Positions 19,554-28,848 of a stretch of 64,000 nt of DNA are shown in pieces. Position 1 is the stretch's first letter; every line of letters starts with the position of its first letter. A program made the position numbers and the translations under genes. The DNA is taken from NCBI GenBank assembly GCA_965197495.1, contig OZ240210.1:1-64000 (forward strand), given 5' to 3'. The notes beneath the pieces were generated by a model that worked only from the letters and a program-made list of their open reading frames with translations, had not been told where the DNA came from and did not search any database. Origin of the DNA: SMYC01 sp965197495 (GTDB lineage Bacteria; Acidobacteriota; Vicinamibacteria; Marinacidobacterales; SMYC01).

Positions 19554-20639
19554 TCACCTCAGCTTCAACGTCGTCAAGCTCGCGAGAGCGAACATGACTC
19601 CGAGAATCCAGAACCGGATGATGATCTTCGGCTCGCTCCAGCCAGCGAGCTCGAAGTGGTGATGAAGAGGCGCCATGCGAAACACACGCTTGCCGGTGAG
19701 CTTGAACGAGGCGACTTGGATGATCACCGAGAGCGCTTCGAGGACGAAGACCCCGCCCACGAGCACGAGCAGAAGCTCTTGCTTGATGAGAAGCGCGACC
19801 GTTCCGATGGCGCTTCCGAGCGCTAGCGAGCCAACATCGCCCATGAACATCTGAGCGGGATAGCAGTTGAACCACAAAAAGCCGAGGCTCGCGCCAACCA
19901 TCGCGCCACCGAAGATGGTGAGCTCCCAGATGCGCGGGATTCGGATCAAATCGAGATAAGCAGAAAACTGCGCGTGCCCGGTGACATAAGTCAGAACGGT
20001 AAAGGCGGCCGCAGCAATGAGCACCGTTCCGATGGCGAGCCCGTCGAGCCCATCCGTCAGATTCACCGCGTTCGAGGCGCCGACGATGACGAGTATCGCG
20101 AAGGGAACGAATAGCCACGACAGCTCGGGACGCACCTCTTTGAAGAAGGGAAAGAGAAGCGCGGTGCTGTAATCCCCTTGACGCGACATGTCGAAGAGCG
20201 CGAACCCGATCACGAGAGCGCAACCGGTCTGCAGCAGAAGCTTGGTGCGCGCCGACAATCCTTTGGACTGCTTGCGCACGATCTTGAGATAGTCGTCCGA
20301 GAAGCCGATGAGCCCGAAGGCGATCGTCGTTCCCAGCGCGATCCAAACGAACACGTTGGTCAAGTTCGCCCACAGAAGCGTCGGCACGACGATGGCGGTG
20401 AGAATGAGCGCGCCGCCCATGGTAGGGGTCCCCGCCTTGGAACGATGAGCCTCGGGGCCCTCTTGGCGAATGTGCTGGCCGACCTGGAACTGCCGGAGTC
20501 GCGCGATGAGCCACGGACCGAGCAAGAAAGAGATCGCGAGCGCCGTCAACGTCGCCGACGCCGTGCGGAACGTGACGTATCGAAAAACGTTGAAGAACGA
20601 GTAATCCGTGTGGAGCGGATAGAGGAGATGGTAGAGCAT
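19554..20639 (-). CDS. mraY: Phospho-MurNAc-pentapeptide transferase MraY
   Basis: This polytopic membrane enzyme forms lipid I by transferring phospho-MurNAc-pentapeptide to undecaprenyl phosphate. The 361 residues carry all the MraY signatures: AGTPTMGGALIL, the catalytic NLTDGLDGLAIG, GDVGSLALG, and the cytoplasmic histidine loop APLHHHFELAGW. About ten transmembrane segments are visible. The first base of the gene overlaps the last base of the murF stop region. Confidence 0.97.
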   Translation of the reverse strand: MLYHLLYPLHTDYSFFNVFRYVTFRTASATLTALAISFLLGPWLIARLRQFQVGQHIRQEGPEAHRSKAGTPTMGGALILTAIVVPTLLWANLTNVFVWIALGTTIAFGLIGFSDDYLKIVRKQSKGLSARTKLLLQTGCALVIGFALFDMSRQGDYSTALLFPFFKEVRPELSWLFVPFAILVIVGASNAVNLTDGLDGLAIGTVLIAAAAFTVLTYVTGHAQFSAYLDLIRIPRIWELTIFGGAMVGASLGFLWFNCYPAQMFMGDVGSLALGSAIGTVALLIKQELLLVLVGGVFVLEALSVIIQVASFKLTGKRVFRMAPLHHHFELAGWSEPKIIIRFWILGVMFALASLTTLKLR

Positions 20640-22033
20640 CAGCGCGTCTCCTTCATCGCTTTGTGAACACTCTCGATGGCTTTTTCGAGGCCCATGCCGC
20701 GCGAGGCCTTGAACAAGACGACGTCGTTCTCGTGCAGATGTGCGGCGAGCTCGCGGCCGACCGCGGCGGCGTCCGCATAAGCCAGGAGATTCGCGTCGAC
20801 CATCCCCGCCTCACGCGCCGCGTCCACGATGATGCGGCCGAGAGGACCCACGCCCACGACGAGGCCGAGCCTCCGCGCGGCGACGTCGCGACCGATCTCG
20901 CGATGAAACGCCTCCGCCTGCGGTCCGAGCTCTAGCATGTTGCCGACAACCGCGACATGGCGCTCCCCAGCCTCCTCGGCCAAGGCCGCGATGGCACAGG
21001 CGAGCGCATGTGGGCTCGAATTGTAGGTTTCGTCGATGACGAGCACGCCGGCCGGGAGCGACAGGCGCTCTCCGCGATGGCGCGCGGGTGCGAGAGTGTG
21101 AAGCGCGGCCGCGGCACGATCGAGAGGAACGTCGAGAGCACGCGCCGCCGCGAGCCCGGCGAGCAAGTTGTAGATGTTGTGCCGTCCATGGAGCGGCGAC
21201 GCGACTTCGACAATGCGCTCACCCTCTCGAACGAGGAAGCGAAGGCCAGCGGCGGTCCTTCGAATCTCGCGCGCTTCGAGATCCGCGGAGGCGTCGATGG
21301 CGAAGGAAAGCTTCACCCCGGCGAACTTCCGAGCCTGCTCGAGCACGAGGGGATCGTCCGCGTTGACGACGGCCACCGCGTCCTCCGCAAGGCCGACCAG
21401 AAGCTCGCCTTTGGCTTCTGCAATCGCTGTGGTTGACGGGAAGAACTCGAGATGAACGGCGCCCACATTCGTGAGCACCCCCACATCGGGCTCGGCGATC
21501 TCGGTGAGCCTCGCGATCTCTCCGGGCTCCGACATCCCCATCTCGAGCACCGCGACGTCCTCGTCTTGTAGCTTCAGTAAAGAGAGCGGAAGCCCGAAGA
21601 GGTTGTTGAAGTTCCCCTCGGATTTGAGAACGCTGTGCGCGGCTCCGATGGCCGTGGCGGCCGCATCTTTCGTCGTGGTCTTCCCCATGCTGCCGGTAAT
21701 GGCCACGACTCGCGCGCCAGAGCTTCGACGGACGCCATGAGCGAGCTCTTGGAGCGCTTTCGACGTATCAGCGACGCGGACACAAAACGTGTCCAAAATG
21801 TCACTCGGTATGTCACTTGGCGTCTCAGAGACGACGACGCCGCGCGCGCCGCGCGCGAGCGCACTCGCGACGAATCGGTGACCGTCATGATGGGGGCCGC
21901 GGATCGCGATGAACAGCTCGCCCGGCGAAACCGTGCGGCTGTCGATGGAGACACCTCCTATTTCCGCGTCGCCCACGCCCGAGAGGAGCTCGCCTCCGGT
22001 CAAGCGCGCCACCTCTTTCGCCGAAAGTTTCAC
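20639..22033 (-). CDS. murF: UDP-MurNAc-tripeptide--D-Ala-D-Ala ligase MurF
   Basis: The enzyme adds the D-alanyl-D-alanine dipeptide to complete the pentapeptide. The 464 residues show an N-terminal MurF-type domain (GVSIDSRTVSPGELFIAI), the ATP loop ITGSMGKTTTKDA, EMGMSEPGEI, NNLFGLPLSLL and the C-terminal VIDETYNSSPHA. The MurF order of motifs separates it from MurE. It overlaps murE by 4 bp. Confidence 0.95.
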   Translation of the reverse strand: MKLSAKEVARLTGGELLSGVGDAEIGGVSIDSRTVSPGELFIAIRGPHHDGHRFVASALARGARGVVVSETPSDIPSDILDTFCVRVADTSKALQELAHGVRRSSGARVVAITGSMGKTTTKDAAATAIGAAHSVLKSEGNFNNLFGLPLSLLKLQDEDVAVLEMGMSEPGEIARLTEIAEPDVGVLTNVGAVHLEFFPSTTAIAEAKGELLVGLAEDAVAVVNADDPLVLEQARKFAGVKLSFAIDASADLEAREIRRTAAGLRFLVREGERIVEVASPLHGRHNIYNLLAGLAAARALDVPLDRAAAALHTLAPARHRGERLSLPAGVLVIDETYNSSPHALACAIAALAEEAGERHVAVVGNMLELGPQAEAFHREIGRDVAARRLGLVVGVGPLGRIIVDAAREAGMVDANLLAYADAAAVGRELAAHLHENDVVLFKASRGMGLEKAIESVHKAMKETR

Positions 22034-23574
22034 GATTCTAAGTCCTCGGCGGGGACGGAGACACCACTCGCAATCTGTCGAGCCACCTCGCGATCATCGA
22101 AAAGCAACGCCTCGTCTTGGACGATCTGATAAGCCTCGTGCCCCTTACCCGCGATCACGACCAAATCACCGGCATGAGCCCCGGTCATCGCCAACTCGAT
22201 GGCGCGGCGACGATCTGGCTCGACTTCGATATCGGCGCCCTTGGTGCCGAGCTGAATCTCCTTGATGATGGCAAGCGGGTCTTCGCCGCGCGGGTTGTCC
22301 GAGGTCAGAACGACACGATCGGCGAGCCGGGCGGCCACGTCACCCATCAAAGGCCGTTTTGTGCGATCCCTCTCGCCACCGCAACCGAAAACGACCGTGA
22401 GCTTCGCATCGGTCAGAGGGCGTGCCGCTTCGAGAAGCTTGCGCAGAGCGTCATCGGTGTGGGCGTAGTCGACGACGACATCGAAGGGCTTTTGAACAGC
22501 GACCCTCTCGAATCGCCCGGGGGCTCCACTCACCTCGCTCAACGTCTCGAGCACGCGCGCGGTCTCGAAGCCGAGCGAGCGCACCGCCGCGAAAGCAGCC
22601 ACGAGGTTCAACCCGTTATAGTGCCCGAGAAGAGGACTTTGGATCGCGTGCGCCGCCTCGCCTTCTCTGAAGCGCACATGGATGCCTGCAAGCGATGCTT
22701 CGATGTCTCGGATCGAGAGATCGGCCGTTTCCGAACGCCCATAAGTCACGACTTCCATCGGAAGCTCCGCCGCTAAACGCTCGCCATAGGCGTCGTCGAT
22801 ACAAATCACGGCGGTCCCACCAGAGCGCAGATAGCGATTGAAGAGCCGGCTTTTGGTCTGGAAGTAGTCCTCCATGTCACGATGGAAATCGAGGTGATCG
22901 CGAGACAGGTTCGTGAAGACCGCGACTTGAAACTCCGTGCCTTCGAGACGCGAGAGCGCGAGCCCATGAGACGAAACTTCGAGAGCCCCACGTTCACATC
23001 CTTCCCGAGCCGCCTCCTCGAGGAACGCCTGAATCACGGGAGCTTCGGGCGTCGTATGACGCGTCGGCCGGCTACGTGCACCGATTTTCGCGACGACCGT
23101 CCCCCTCATCGCCGAGGGCGGCGATAGGCGCGAAAGGATTCCGTCGACGAGATACGCCGTTGTTGTTTTTCCGTTGGTTCCCGTAATGCCCACGAGGTTC
23201 ATGCGGGACGCTGGGTTGCCGGCCGCCTTGGCGGCGAGAACACCGGCCGCCTGGCGCGCGTCCGGTGTCTGGATCCAGGTGACGTCGTCTCGCTCGGGCT
23301 TCTGCTCGCTCACCACCGCCACGGCGCCGCGCTCGATCGCGTCGTCGATATAAAGGTGCCCGTCCGTCGTCTCACCCCGAATCGCGACGAAGACGAAGCC
23401 TTCTAGAACACCCCGCGAGTCCGCCGTGACGCCTTTGACCACGAGCTCCCTCGGACCTTTCACGGTCTGAAGAGGAATAAGGCGCAGAAGCTCCGCGAAC
23501 TCGAACTTTCGTTCCTGCCGCTTCTTGCCCACGGGAAAACTCCCTGACGTCGCGATATCAATCAGCGATTTCAT
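22030..23574 (-). CDS. murE: UDP-MurNAc-dipeptide--meso-diaminopimelate ligase MurE
   Basis: The enzyme adds the third amino acid of the stem peptide. The 514 residues show VTADSRGVLEGFVFVAI, the ATP loop ITGTNGKTTTAYLV, and VDYAHTDDALRKLLEA. The substrate-determining motif DNPR lies in LTSDNPRGEDP and is the signature for meso-diaminopimelate rather than lysine. That fits a Gram-negative wall. It overlaps ftsI by 17 bp upstream and murF by 4 bp downstream. Confidence 0.96.
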   Translation of the reverse strand: MKSLIDIATSGSFPVGKKRQERKFEFAELLRLIPLQTVKGPRELVVKGVTADSRGVLEGFVFVAIRGETTDGHLYIDDAIERGAVAVVSEQKPERDDVTWIQTPDARQAAGVLAAKAAGNPASRMNLVGITGTNGKTTTAYLVDGILSRLSPPSAMRGTVVAKIGARSRPTRHTTPEAPVIQAFLEEAAREGCERGALEVSSHGLALSRLEGTEFQVAVFTNLSRDHLDFHRDMEDYFQTKSRLFNRYLRSGGTAVICIDDAYGERLAAELPMEVVTYGRSETADLSIRDIEASLAGIHVRFREGEAAHAIQSPLLGHYNGLNLVAAFAAVRSLGFETARVLETLSEVSGAPGRFERVAVQKPFDVVVDYAHTDDALRKLLEAARPLTDAKLTVVFGCGGERDRTKRPLMGDVAARLADRVVLTSDNPRGEDPLAIIKEIQLGTKGADIEVEPDRRRAIELAMTGAHAGDLVVIAGKGHEAYQIVQDEALLFDDREVARQIASGVSVPAEDLES

Positions 23575-25735
23575 TCCGTCGTACCGGATTAACTCTGCGC
23601 GTGCTTCCTTTTGCTATTCCCAGTCCTATTCGATTTCCTTGGTAAAAAAACGTCGCCACCGTGACCGCGTCCTCCCACTGAAGCCCAGGCATACCTGGCT
23701 CGACCGGAACCGGACTGAGAACGAGTCTCGCCCTCGTCCCGGGCTCGAGGGCGTAGCCAGCCCGCGGAACCTGCTCGAGCACCCAGCCCTGGCCGAGGAT
23801 CTCCGGCACAATGCCGTGCGCCACAAATCGGGCGAGACCGTCTCGCGCCGAAAGCCCGATGACATCCGGAGCGCCCCCTAAAACGTCGCTCAGCGGATCC
23901 TTGGTCTCGTAAACGGTCTGCTGGCGAAGACTTCGCGCCTTCCTTCCCTGGCCCGGGACGTTCGTGGCGACGGGCGCGGCGCCGAACGCGGTCCCTCCCA
24001 GAATAGGCCGCATTTGTGGCCAAACTTTGGCGATGCGGATGGGCGCCTCGTCACTGGGTGGCACCGCGAGATATCGGAGCGCGCGACGCATGATCCGGGC
24101 GAAAACCCCAGCTGCCCTCGAGCCCGAGTGATTGCCTTCGGGCGAATCGAGGATGACGAGCGTCGTTAACGCGGGCCGATCCGCCGGAGCGAAACCGACG
24201 AAAGACGCGATGTAGTCGGTCTTGGAATAGCCACCTCGGACGGCTTTCTGAGCGGTCCCCGTCTTACCCGCCACAAGGTAGCTGGGGTGCTTGGCGCTTT
24301 GCCCCGTGCCGCGTTCCACGACGCCAACGAGCACGTCGGTCAATCGGCGCGCGGTCTCCGTGTCGATGACCCGGCGAACCGGACCGGGAGAAACTGGCGC
24401 TTCGAGGCTGCCATCGGCGCCTCCCAGGCCAAGCAAGAGACGCGGACGCATCAAGTAGCCTCCGGCTGCGATCACGTTGGTCGCTGTGACCATCTGGAGC
24501 GGCGTCACTCCGATCTCTTGGCCGAATGATATCGCCGCGAGCGTCACCGGCCCCCAAGCTTTCGACGGGCGAAGGATGCCCCGGCTCTCTGCCGGAAGCT
24601 CGATGCCGGTCGTCTCTCCGAAACCAAAAGCGCGAATGTACTTCTCGAAGCGCTCTTTGCCGAGACGTTGGCCGATCCGGATCATCCCCACATTCGAGGA
24701 TTGCTCGACGACTTCCCTAAACGTCAAGACATCGAAAAAGTGCGAGTCCCTGATGATGCTGCCGCCCACACGAATTCTCCCGCGGCCGCAATCGATGCGC
24801 TCGTCCTCAGTCGTGACGCCTTCTTGAAGCGCGGCCGCGGCGGCGACGAACTTGAACGTCGAGCCGGGCTCATAGACATCCGTAACCGCGCGGTTTCTCC
24901 AATGTCCTTCGGGATAGTCGCCGTAACGATTGGGGTTGAAGCTCGGAAACGACGCGATAGCGAGAATCTCACCCGTCTCCGGGCGCATCATGATCGCGAT
25001 ACCGCTCTTCGAGTTGCTCTCACGGATGGCTTGCTCGAGCTCCGATTCCGCGATGTGTTGCAGGTTCTCGTCGATCGTGAGAAAGGCCGCGCGGCCCGGA
25101 CGCGGCTTGGCATCGACGCGGCTCGCCGCGCGCCGGTTGCGCGCGTCCGTCCAGATGATTCGGCGTCCAGGCTCACCGCGGATTTCGTCTTCGAGCGCAT
25201 ATTCGACGCCGCTCATCCCTGCATTGTCGAGGCCGACATATCCGAGAATGTGCGAGGCCAGACTGCGCTTCGGATAGTAGCGCCGGCTCTCGTTAAGAAA
25301 GCCGATGCCCGCCAAGTTGAGCTCACGAACGCAGCGAACCACACGTGGCTTCGCCTTGCGCTTGAGCCACACGAAGCTCCTGTCACCCGCAAGGCGCGCG
25401 GAGATTCTCGATGCAGGAAGAGAGAGACAGGTCGAGAGCTTTAGCGAAGCGTCAGTGACGAGCGCACCGTTGAAAGCTTTCGGGATCGCGTAGACCGATT
25501 CCACCTCGACGCTCGTCGCGAGCTGGCGCCCGTGGCGATCGCGAATCGTGCCGCGTCGCGCCTCCAGTTTCAGCGTATGCTGGTGCTGAAGCACCGCGCG
25601 CTCTTGAAGCGTCTCGCGCATCAACACCATCAGGTAGAACAAACGCCCGCCCACCGCCAAGACGCACATGGACGTCAAAAGGCCAAGGAACAAGAGCCTC
25701 ATTTGGAACGGTGTGAGGGTGCGGTTCTCGCTCAT
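23558..25735 (-). CDS. ftsI: Septal transpeptidase FtsI/PBP3 with C-terminal PASTA domain
   Basis: This class B penicillin-binding protein crosslinks septal peptidoglycan. The 725 residues have one N-terminal membrane anchor (about 12-36), a pedestal domain with RGTIRDRHGR, and a transpeptidase domain. The active-site motifs are STFK (about 292-295), SSN (about 344) and KTGT (in VAGKTGTAQKAV). About 150 residues follow, including a disordered basic linker and a PASTA domain (DVIGLSARDGLARFVAHGI ... ARLVLSP). A PASTA tail on FtsI is known in several phyla but is absent from the enteric enzyme. It is 7 bp downstream of ftsL. Confidence 0.94.
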   Translation of the reverse strand: MSENRTLTPFQMRLLFLGLLTSMCVLAVGGRLFYLMVLMRETLQERAVLQHQHTLKLEARRGTIRDRHGRQLATSVEVESVYAIPKAFNGALVTDASLKLSTCLSLPASRISARLAGDRSFVWLKRKAKPRVVRCVRELNLAGIGFLNESRRYYPKRSLASHILGYVGLDNAGMSGVEYALEDEIRGEPGRRIIWTDARNRRAASRVDAKPRPGRAAFLTIDENLQHIAESELEQAIRESNSKSGIAIMMRPETGEILAIASFPSFNPNRYGDYPEGHWRNRAVTDVYEPGSTFKFVAAAAALQEGVTTEDERIDCGRGRIRVGGSIIRDSHFFDVLTFREVVEQSSNVGMIRIGQRLGKERFEKYIRAFGFGETTGIELPAESRGILRPSKAWGPVTLAAISFGQEIGVTPLQMVTATNVIAAGGYLMRPRLLLGLGGADGSLEAPVSPGPVRRVIDTETARRLTDVLVGVVERGTGQSAKHPSYLVAGKTGTAQKAVRGGYSKTDYIASFVGFAPADRPALTTLVILDSPEGNHSGSRAAGVFARIMRRALRYLAVPPSDEAPIRIAKVWPQMRPILGGTAFGAAPVATNVPGQGRKARSLRQQTVYETKDPLSDVLGGAPDVIGLSARDGLARFVAHGIVPEILGQGWVLEQVPRAGYALEPGTRARLVLSPVPVEPGMPGLQWEDAVTVATFFYQGNRIGLGIAKGSTRRVNPVRRNEIAD

Positions 25736-25742
25736 GGTTTCT

Positions 25743-26129
25743 TTACTCGGACGGCCTCGGTAGCCCCTCGAGCAATTGGCTGCTTTCGTGGGGCTCCAGA
25801 ATCGCCGTGTGCTCCCGATCGGGATAGATCATGCCGAGCTGCTCCCGGGCAATAGCCTCGATCCGCGCCGGCGCCATCTCCGTCGCACGCTGCAGCTCGA
25901 GATGGCGTGTTTCCTCGAGCAAGTCCTCGCGTGTCTGTCTGAGCTCCTCCATGCGATAGCCGAGCCGGATCATCTCGAAGTGAGGCCACGCATAAGCGAT
26001 GATGGCGGCAGTCAGTACCAGCCCGGTGAGCGCGACCATCAAGAGCTCGCGATGGCGCTTGCGATCGAGCTGGCGCACGAGCTGCTCGTTTCGCACCTCC
26101 TTGCTCATGCGAAATTCGCCACGCCTCAT
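25743..26129 (-). CDS. ftsL: Cell division protein FtsL-like
   Basis: This small bitopic protein of the FtsQLB complex has 128 residues. A basic cytoplasmic stretch (QLDRKRHRELL) leads to a transmembrane segment at about 31-50 (LMVALTGLVLTAAIIAYAW). A coiled-coil periplasmic part (RMEELRQTREDLLEETRHLELQ) follows, then the typical RIEAIAREQLGM. Position between rsmH and ftsI is diagnostic, as FtsL sequences are poorly conserved. It overlaps rsmH by 4 bp. Confidence 0.85.
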   Translation of the reverse strand: MRRGEFRMSKEVRNEQLVRQLDRKRHRELLMVALTGLVLTAAIIAYAWPHFEMIRLGYRMEELRQTREDLLEETRHLELQRATEMAPARIEAIAREQLGMIYPDREHTAILEPHESSQLLEGLPRPSE

Positions 26130-27070
26130 GAGACCCTCATGAGCGCACGGAGCTTGGCGCTCCTCGCGCGGGGATTGTCCGCTATCGCCTCGGCGTCGGG
26201 GACGACGGGTTTTCTCGTGAGCACGTCATAGCGGATATCGGCGGCCGACGAACGGAACGAGTGTTTCACGGCGCGGTCCTCGAGCGAGTGATACGAGATC
26301 ACGACCACGCGTCCGCCAGGTCGCAAGCGGCCGGGCGCTTGCTCCAAGAAGAGATCGAGTGCAGCCAGCTCCTGATTGACGGCGATACGAAGCGCTTGAA
26401 AAGTGCGCGTCGCGGGATCGATCACCCGGCGCCTAGGACCGAGAACTGAGACGACCGCAGCGCGGAGCTGTTTCGTCGTGTGGATGGGCCGCCTTTGCAC
26501 GATGCGCCGCGCGATCGCTCGCGAGCGGCGCTCTTCGCCATATTCGTAGAGGAGGTCCGCGAGCTGATCGTCGGGAAGCTGGTTGACGAGATCCGCGGCC
26601 GTAGGTCCTGAACGGCTATCGAAGCGCATGTCGAGCGCGCCTTCGAGCGTGAAGGAAAATCCTCGATCTGGATCGCCGAGCTGATCGCTCGAAAGCCCCA
26701 AGTCAGCGACGATGCCATCGACTTCCTTGGTCCCGTCTTCATCCAGATGCGCCCCCAGCTCCGCGAAGGAGCCCGAGATGAACCGCAAACGTTCGGCCTC
26801 GTCCGCGAGCTTCTTCGAGCTCCGGTAGATCGCCTCCCGGTCGCGATCGAAGGCCAGGACCCGTCCGTTGGGAGCGCTCGCGCGCAAGATGGCCTCGGTA
26901 TGCCCACCGCCACCGAGCGTCGCATCGACATAGATGCCGCCGGATCGTGGATTGAGAAAACGGATGACCTCTCCGAGCAGAACAGGCCTATGTGTCGAGA
27001 CGTCTCGTTCCATCACAGATTCGCTATCGGATGCGAACCACGCGCCTACTGCCAGCTTTCCCACGGCCAA
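26126..27070 (-). CDS. rsmH: 16S rRNA m4C1402 methyltransferase RsmH (MraW)
   Basis: The enzyme methylates N4 of C1402 of 16S rRNA using S-adenosylmethionine. It shows HRPVLLGEVIRFL, the SAM loop YVDATLGGGGHTEAIL, VLAFDRDREAI, GIVADLGLSSDQL, and the C-terminal VISYHSLEDRAVKHSFR. The frame opens at 27070, but homology begins at the ATG at 27013 (MERDVSTHRPVLL). Neither start has a strong Shine-Dalgarno sequence, so the extra 19 residues may not be translated. Confidence 0.94.
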   Translation of the reverse strand: MAVGKLAVGAWFASDSESVMERDVSTHRPVLLGEVIRFLNPRSGGIYVDATLGGGGHTEAILRASAPNGRVLAFDRDREAIYRSSKKLADEAERLRFISGSFAELGAHLDEDGTKEVDGIVADLGLSSDQLGDPDRGFSFTLEGALDMRFDSRSGPTAADLVNQLPDDQLADLLYEYGEERRSRAIARRIVQRRPIHTTKQLRAAVVSVLGPRRRVIDPATRTFQALRIAVNQELAALDLFLEQAPGRLRPGGRVVVISYHSLEDRAVKHSFRSSAADIRYDVLTRKPVVPDAEAIADNPRARSAKLRALMRVS

Positions 27071-27091
27071 ACCTTCTCTCTCTGTTCCATG

Positions 27092-27532
27092 TCAGATGTC
27101 GAACTCCGCCATGGCACGTTGATCGTCCTCACCGAACGGCTCACCGTGAATCTGGTCCGCCAGATAGTCGTGATTCCAAACCTCCAAGTGGTCCTGCATT
27201 CCCAGCACGTCGACACTTCCCTTCATCTGGGCGGATTCTCGAAGCTGTGCGGGGATGACGAGCCGGCCCTGCTTGTCAAGTGTGGTACCCTGTCCAAAGA
27301 AGTGCACACGTTTCAAAAGCTTCTGTTTCGTAGGGTGGAAATCGGGCATCCCGCCGAGCTTTCTCTCGAACTCGGCCCAGGACTCCATGGGGTAAATCCG
27401 AACGTTGTCGCCGCCCAAGCTGGTGACGAAAACGTCCAACCCAAAATTCGTTTCGATGAGCTGCAAGAAGCTCGTCGGAATTTTGAGCCGACCCTTTTCA
27501 TCGACCCGAGCAGGATGATTACCCCGGAACAA
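27092..27532 (-). CDS. mraZ: Transcriptional regulator MraZ
   Basis: This AbrB-fold repressor of the dcw operon has 146 residues and two SpoVT/AbrB-like repeats. The first contains HPARVDEKGRLKIPTSF and the second TTLDKQGRLVIPAQLRE. Each carries the DxxGRL(x)IP signature. It is the first gene of the cluster and sits just downstream of the promoter and MraZ box described separately, so autoregulation is expected. A GTP/ATP-type function is not indicated. Confidence 0.96.
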   Translation of the reverse strand: MFRGNHPARVDEKGRLKIPTSFLQLIETNFGLDVFVTSLGGDNVRIYPMESWAEFERKLGGMPDFHPTKQKLLKRVHFFGQGTTLDKQGRLVIPAQLRESAQMKGSVDVLGMQDHLEVWNHDYLADQIHGEPFGEDDQRAMAEFDI

Positions 27533-27596
27533 TGTAAAGACCTCCCCCCGGCCCTAGTCGAGACTTCCACCGACGGGCCAGATTTTTTACTTCTCG

Positions 27597-27620
27597 ACCA
27601 CTTTGTTCCATCTTGGTCCA
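27597..27620 (-). promoter_or_regulatory. Candidate MraZ box: three TGG(A/T) direct repeats, 10-bp period
   Basis: Read on the minus strand, TGGA starts at 27620, TGGA at 27610 and TGGT at 27600, exactly 10 bp apart, just downstream of the promoter. Known MraZ operators are short TGGG-type direct repeats spaced by one helical turn in the mraZ leader. Position and spacing fit well; the base match is TGG(A/T) rather than TGGG. Confidence 0.6.
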
Positions 27621-27625
27621 CTACA

Positions 27626-27655
27626 ATCCTAAAATAGCCACTACCTTAATGTCAA
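27626..27655 (-). promoter_or_regulatory. Sigma70-type promoter of the dcw operon
   Basis: On the minus strand TTGACA (27655-27650) is followed after 18 bp by TAGGAT (27631-27626). The expected transcription start falls at the edge of the MraZ box, about 90 nt before the mraZ ATG. The divergent gene at 27770 starts about 115 bp away on the other side. Confidence 0.6.
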
Positions 27656-27769
27656 TAAGCATTTAAAGGGCTTCAGCTCCACCGAGGCCCCCATATCTAG
27701 CGTAGTATTTTCCCCTCATTTGGAGTCGCGCAGACTCTAATCGTGTTGTAGTAAGATTCGTGAGGTTCC

Positions 27770-28828
27770 ATGAAAGCAGGCATCGTGGGCTTCGATGGAG
27801 TAGGAAAGCGCACGCTGTTTGCGCTTCTTACCCATGTGACGGGTGCGGCCACGTCGCGCGCGGAGCAAATGGGCATCCTCCGCATCCCCGATCCAAGGCT
27901 CGAGGAGCTAACGCGGCTCCATGAGTCGAGGAAGACGACGGCGGCGACCATCGAGTTCGTTCTCCTTCCGAGCCTCGTCAAAGGTCGCTCGGACAAGCTC
28001 GACGTGAGCAGCTTGCGCAACGTCGATGTGCTCGTCCACGTCGTGCGCGCTTTCGAAGAGCCTTCCGTCCCCCACCCCGAAATCCGCGTCGACGCCGCGC
28101 GCGACCTCGAGGTCATGGAGCTCGAGCTCACCCTCGCCGACCTCGCCGTCGTGGAAAAACGTTACGAGCGGATGAAAGCAGACACGAAGAAAGGCCGTCC
28201 GACGGATCCGCACGAGCTCAAAGCACTCGAGCAGGCCACGAAGGCGCTCTCCGACGGCCGGCCGCTTCGCGCAGCACTCTCCGTCGAGGATCGCGACCGG
28301 CTCCGAGGCTACGCGCTCTTGACGGCGAAGCCCCTGCTCGCGGTCGTCAATGTCGGCGAGGACGAAGCCAGCGGTTCCGCTCTCACCGAGAAGCTCGGTC
28401 TGACCGCGTGGGTCGAGGCCCCTGGTTTCGCGCTGACTTACGTCTCGGCGCGCATCGAGAGCGAGATCGCGGAGCTCCCCCCCGACGACGCCAAAACGTT
28501 TCGCGACGATCTAGGCCTCTCCGACGGGATGGCCGAGCGCGTCGTTCGCGCCGCTTTCGATCTGCTCGATGTCATCACATTCTACACGGCGGCAGACACC
28601 GAATCACGAGCGTGGATCATTCCGCGCGATACGAAAGCGGTCAATGCGGCAGGCACGATCCACAGTGATATGGAACGTGGCTACATTCGAGCCGAAGTGG
28701 TGCACTACGATATTCTCGTCCGCGAAGGGTCTTGGAACGCGTGCCGCGACAAAGGCCTCTTGCGCCTCGAAGGAAAAGAATATCCCATCACGGAGGCAGA
28801 TGTGGTTTACTTTCGGTTTAACGTTTGA
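27770..28828 (+). CDS. YchF/OLA1-like GTPase homologue with degenerate nucleotide motifs
   Basis: The 352 residues follow YchF from end to end. An N-terminal G domain opens MKAGIVGFDGVGKRTLFALL, a central coiled region contains ELELTLADLAVVEKRYERM, and a C-terminal TGS domain contains IHSDMERGYIRAEVV and GKEYPITEADVVYFRFNV. YchF is an ATPase that associates with ribosomes. Here the P-loop reads GFDGVGKRT instead of GxxNxGKST, and the NxxE specificity motif reads VVNVGEDE. Nucleotide binding may therefore differ or be lost. The start has a GAGGTT ribosome site and is divergent from mraZ. Acidobacterial genomes often hold a second, divergent YchF, but I cannot confirm whether this one is alone. 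Confidence 0.8.
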   Translation: MKAGIVGFDGVGKRTLFALLTHVTGAATSRAEQMGILRIPDPRLEELTRLHESRKTTAATIEFVLLPSLVKGRSDKLDVSSLRNVDVLVHVVRAFEEPSVPHPEIRVDAARDLEVMELELTLADLAVVEKRYERMKADTKKGRPTDPHELKALEQATKALSDGRPLRAALSVEDRDRLRGYALLTAKPLLAVVNVGEDEASGSALTEKLGLTAWVEAPGFALTYVSARIESEIAELPPDDAKTFRDDLGLSDGMAERVVRAAFDLLDVITFYTAADTESRAWIIPRDTKAVNAAGTIHSDMERGYIRAEVVHYDILVREGSWNACRDKGLLRLEGKEYPITEADVVYFRFNV

Positions 28829-28848
28829 AGGCTTTAAAAGCGATCAAT

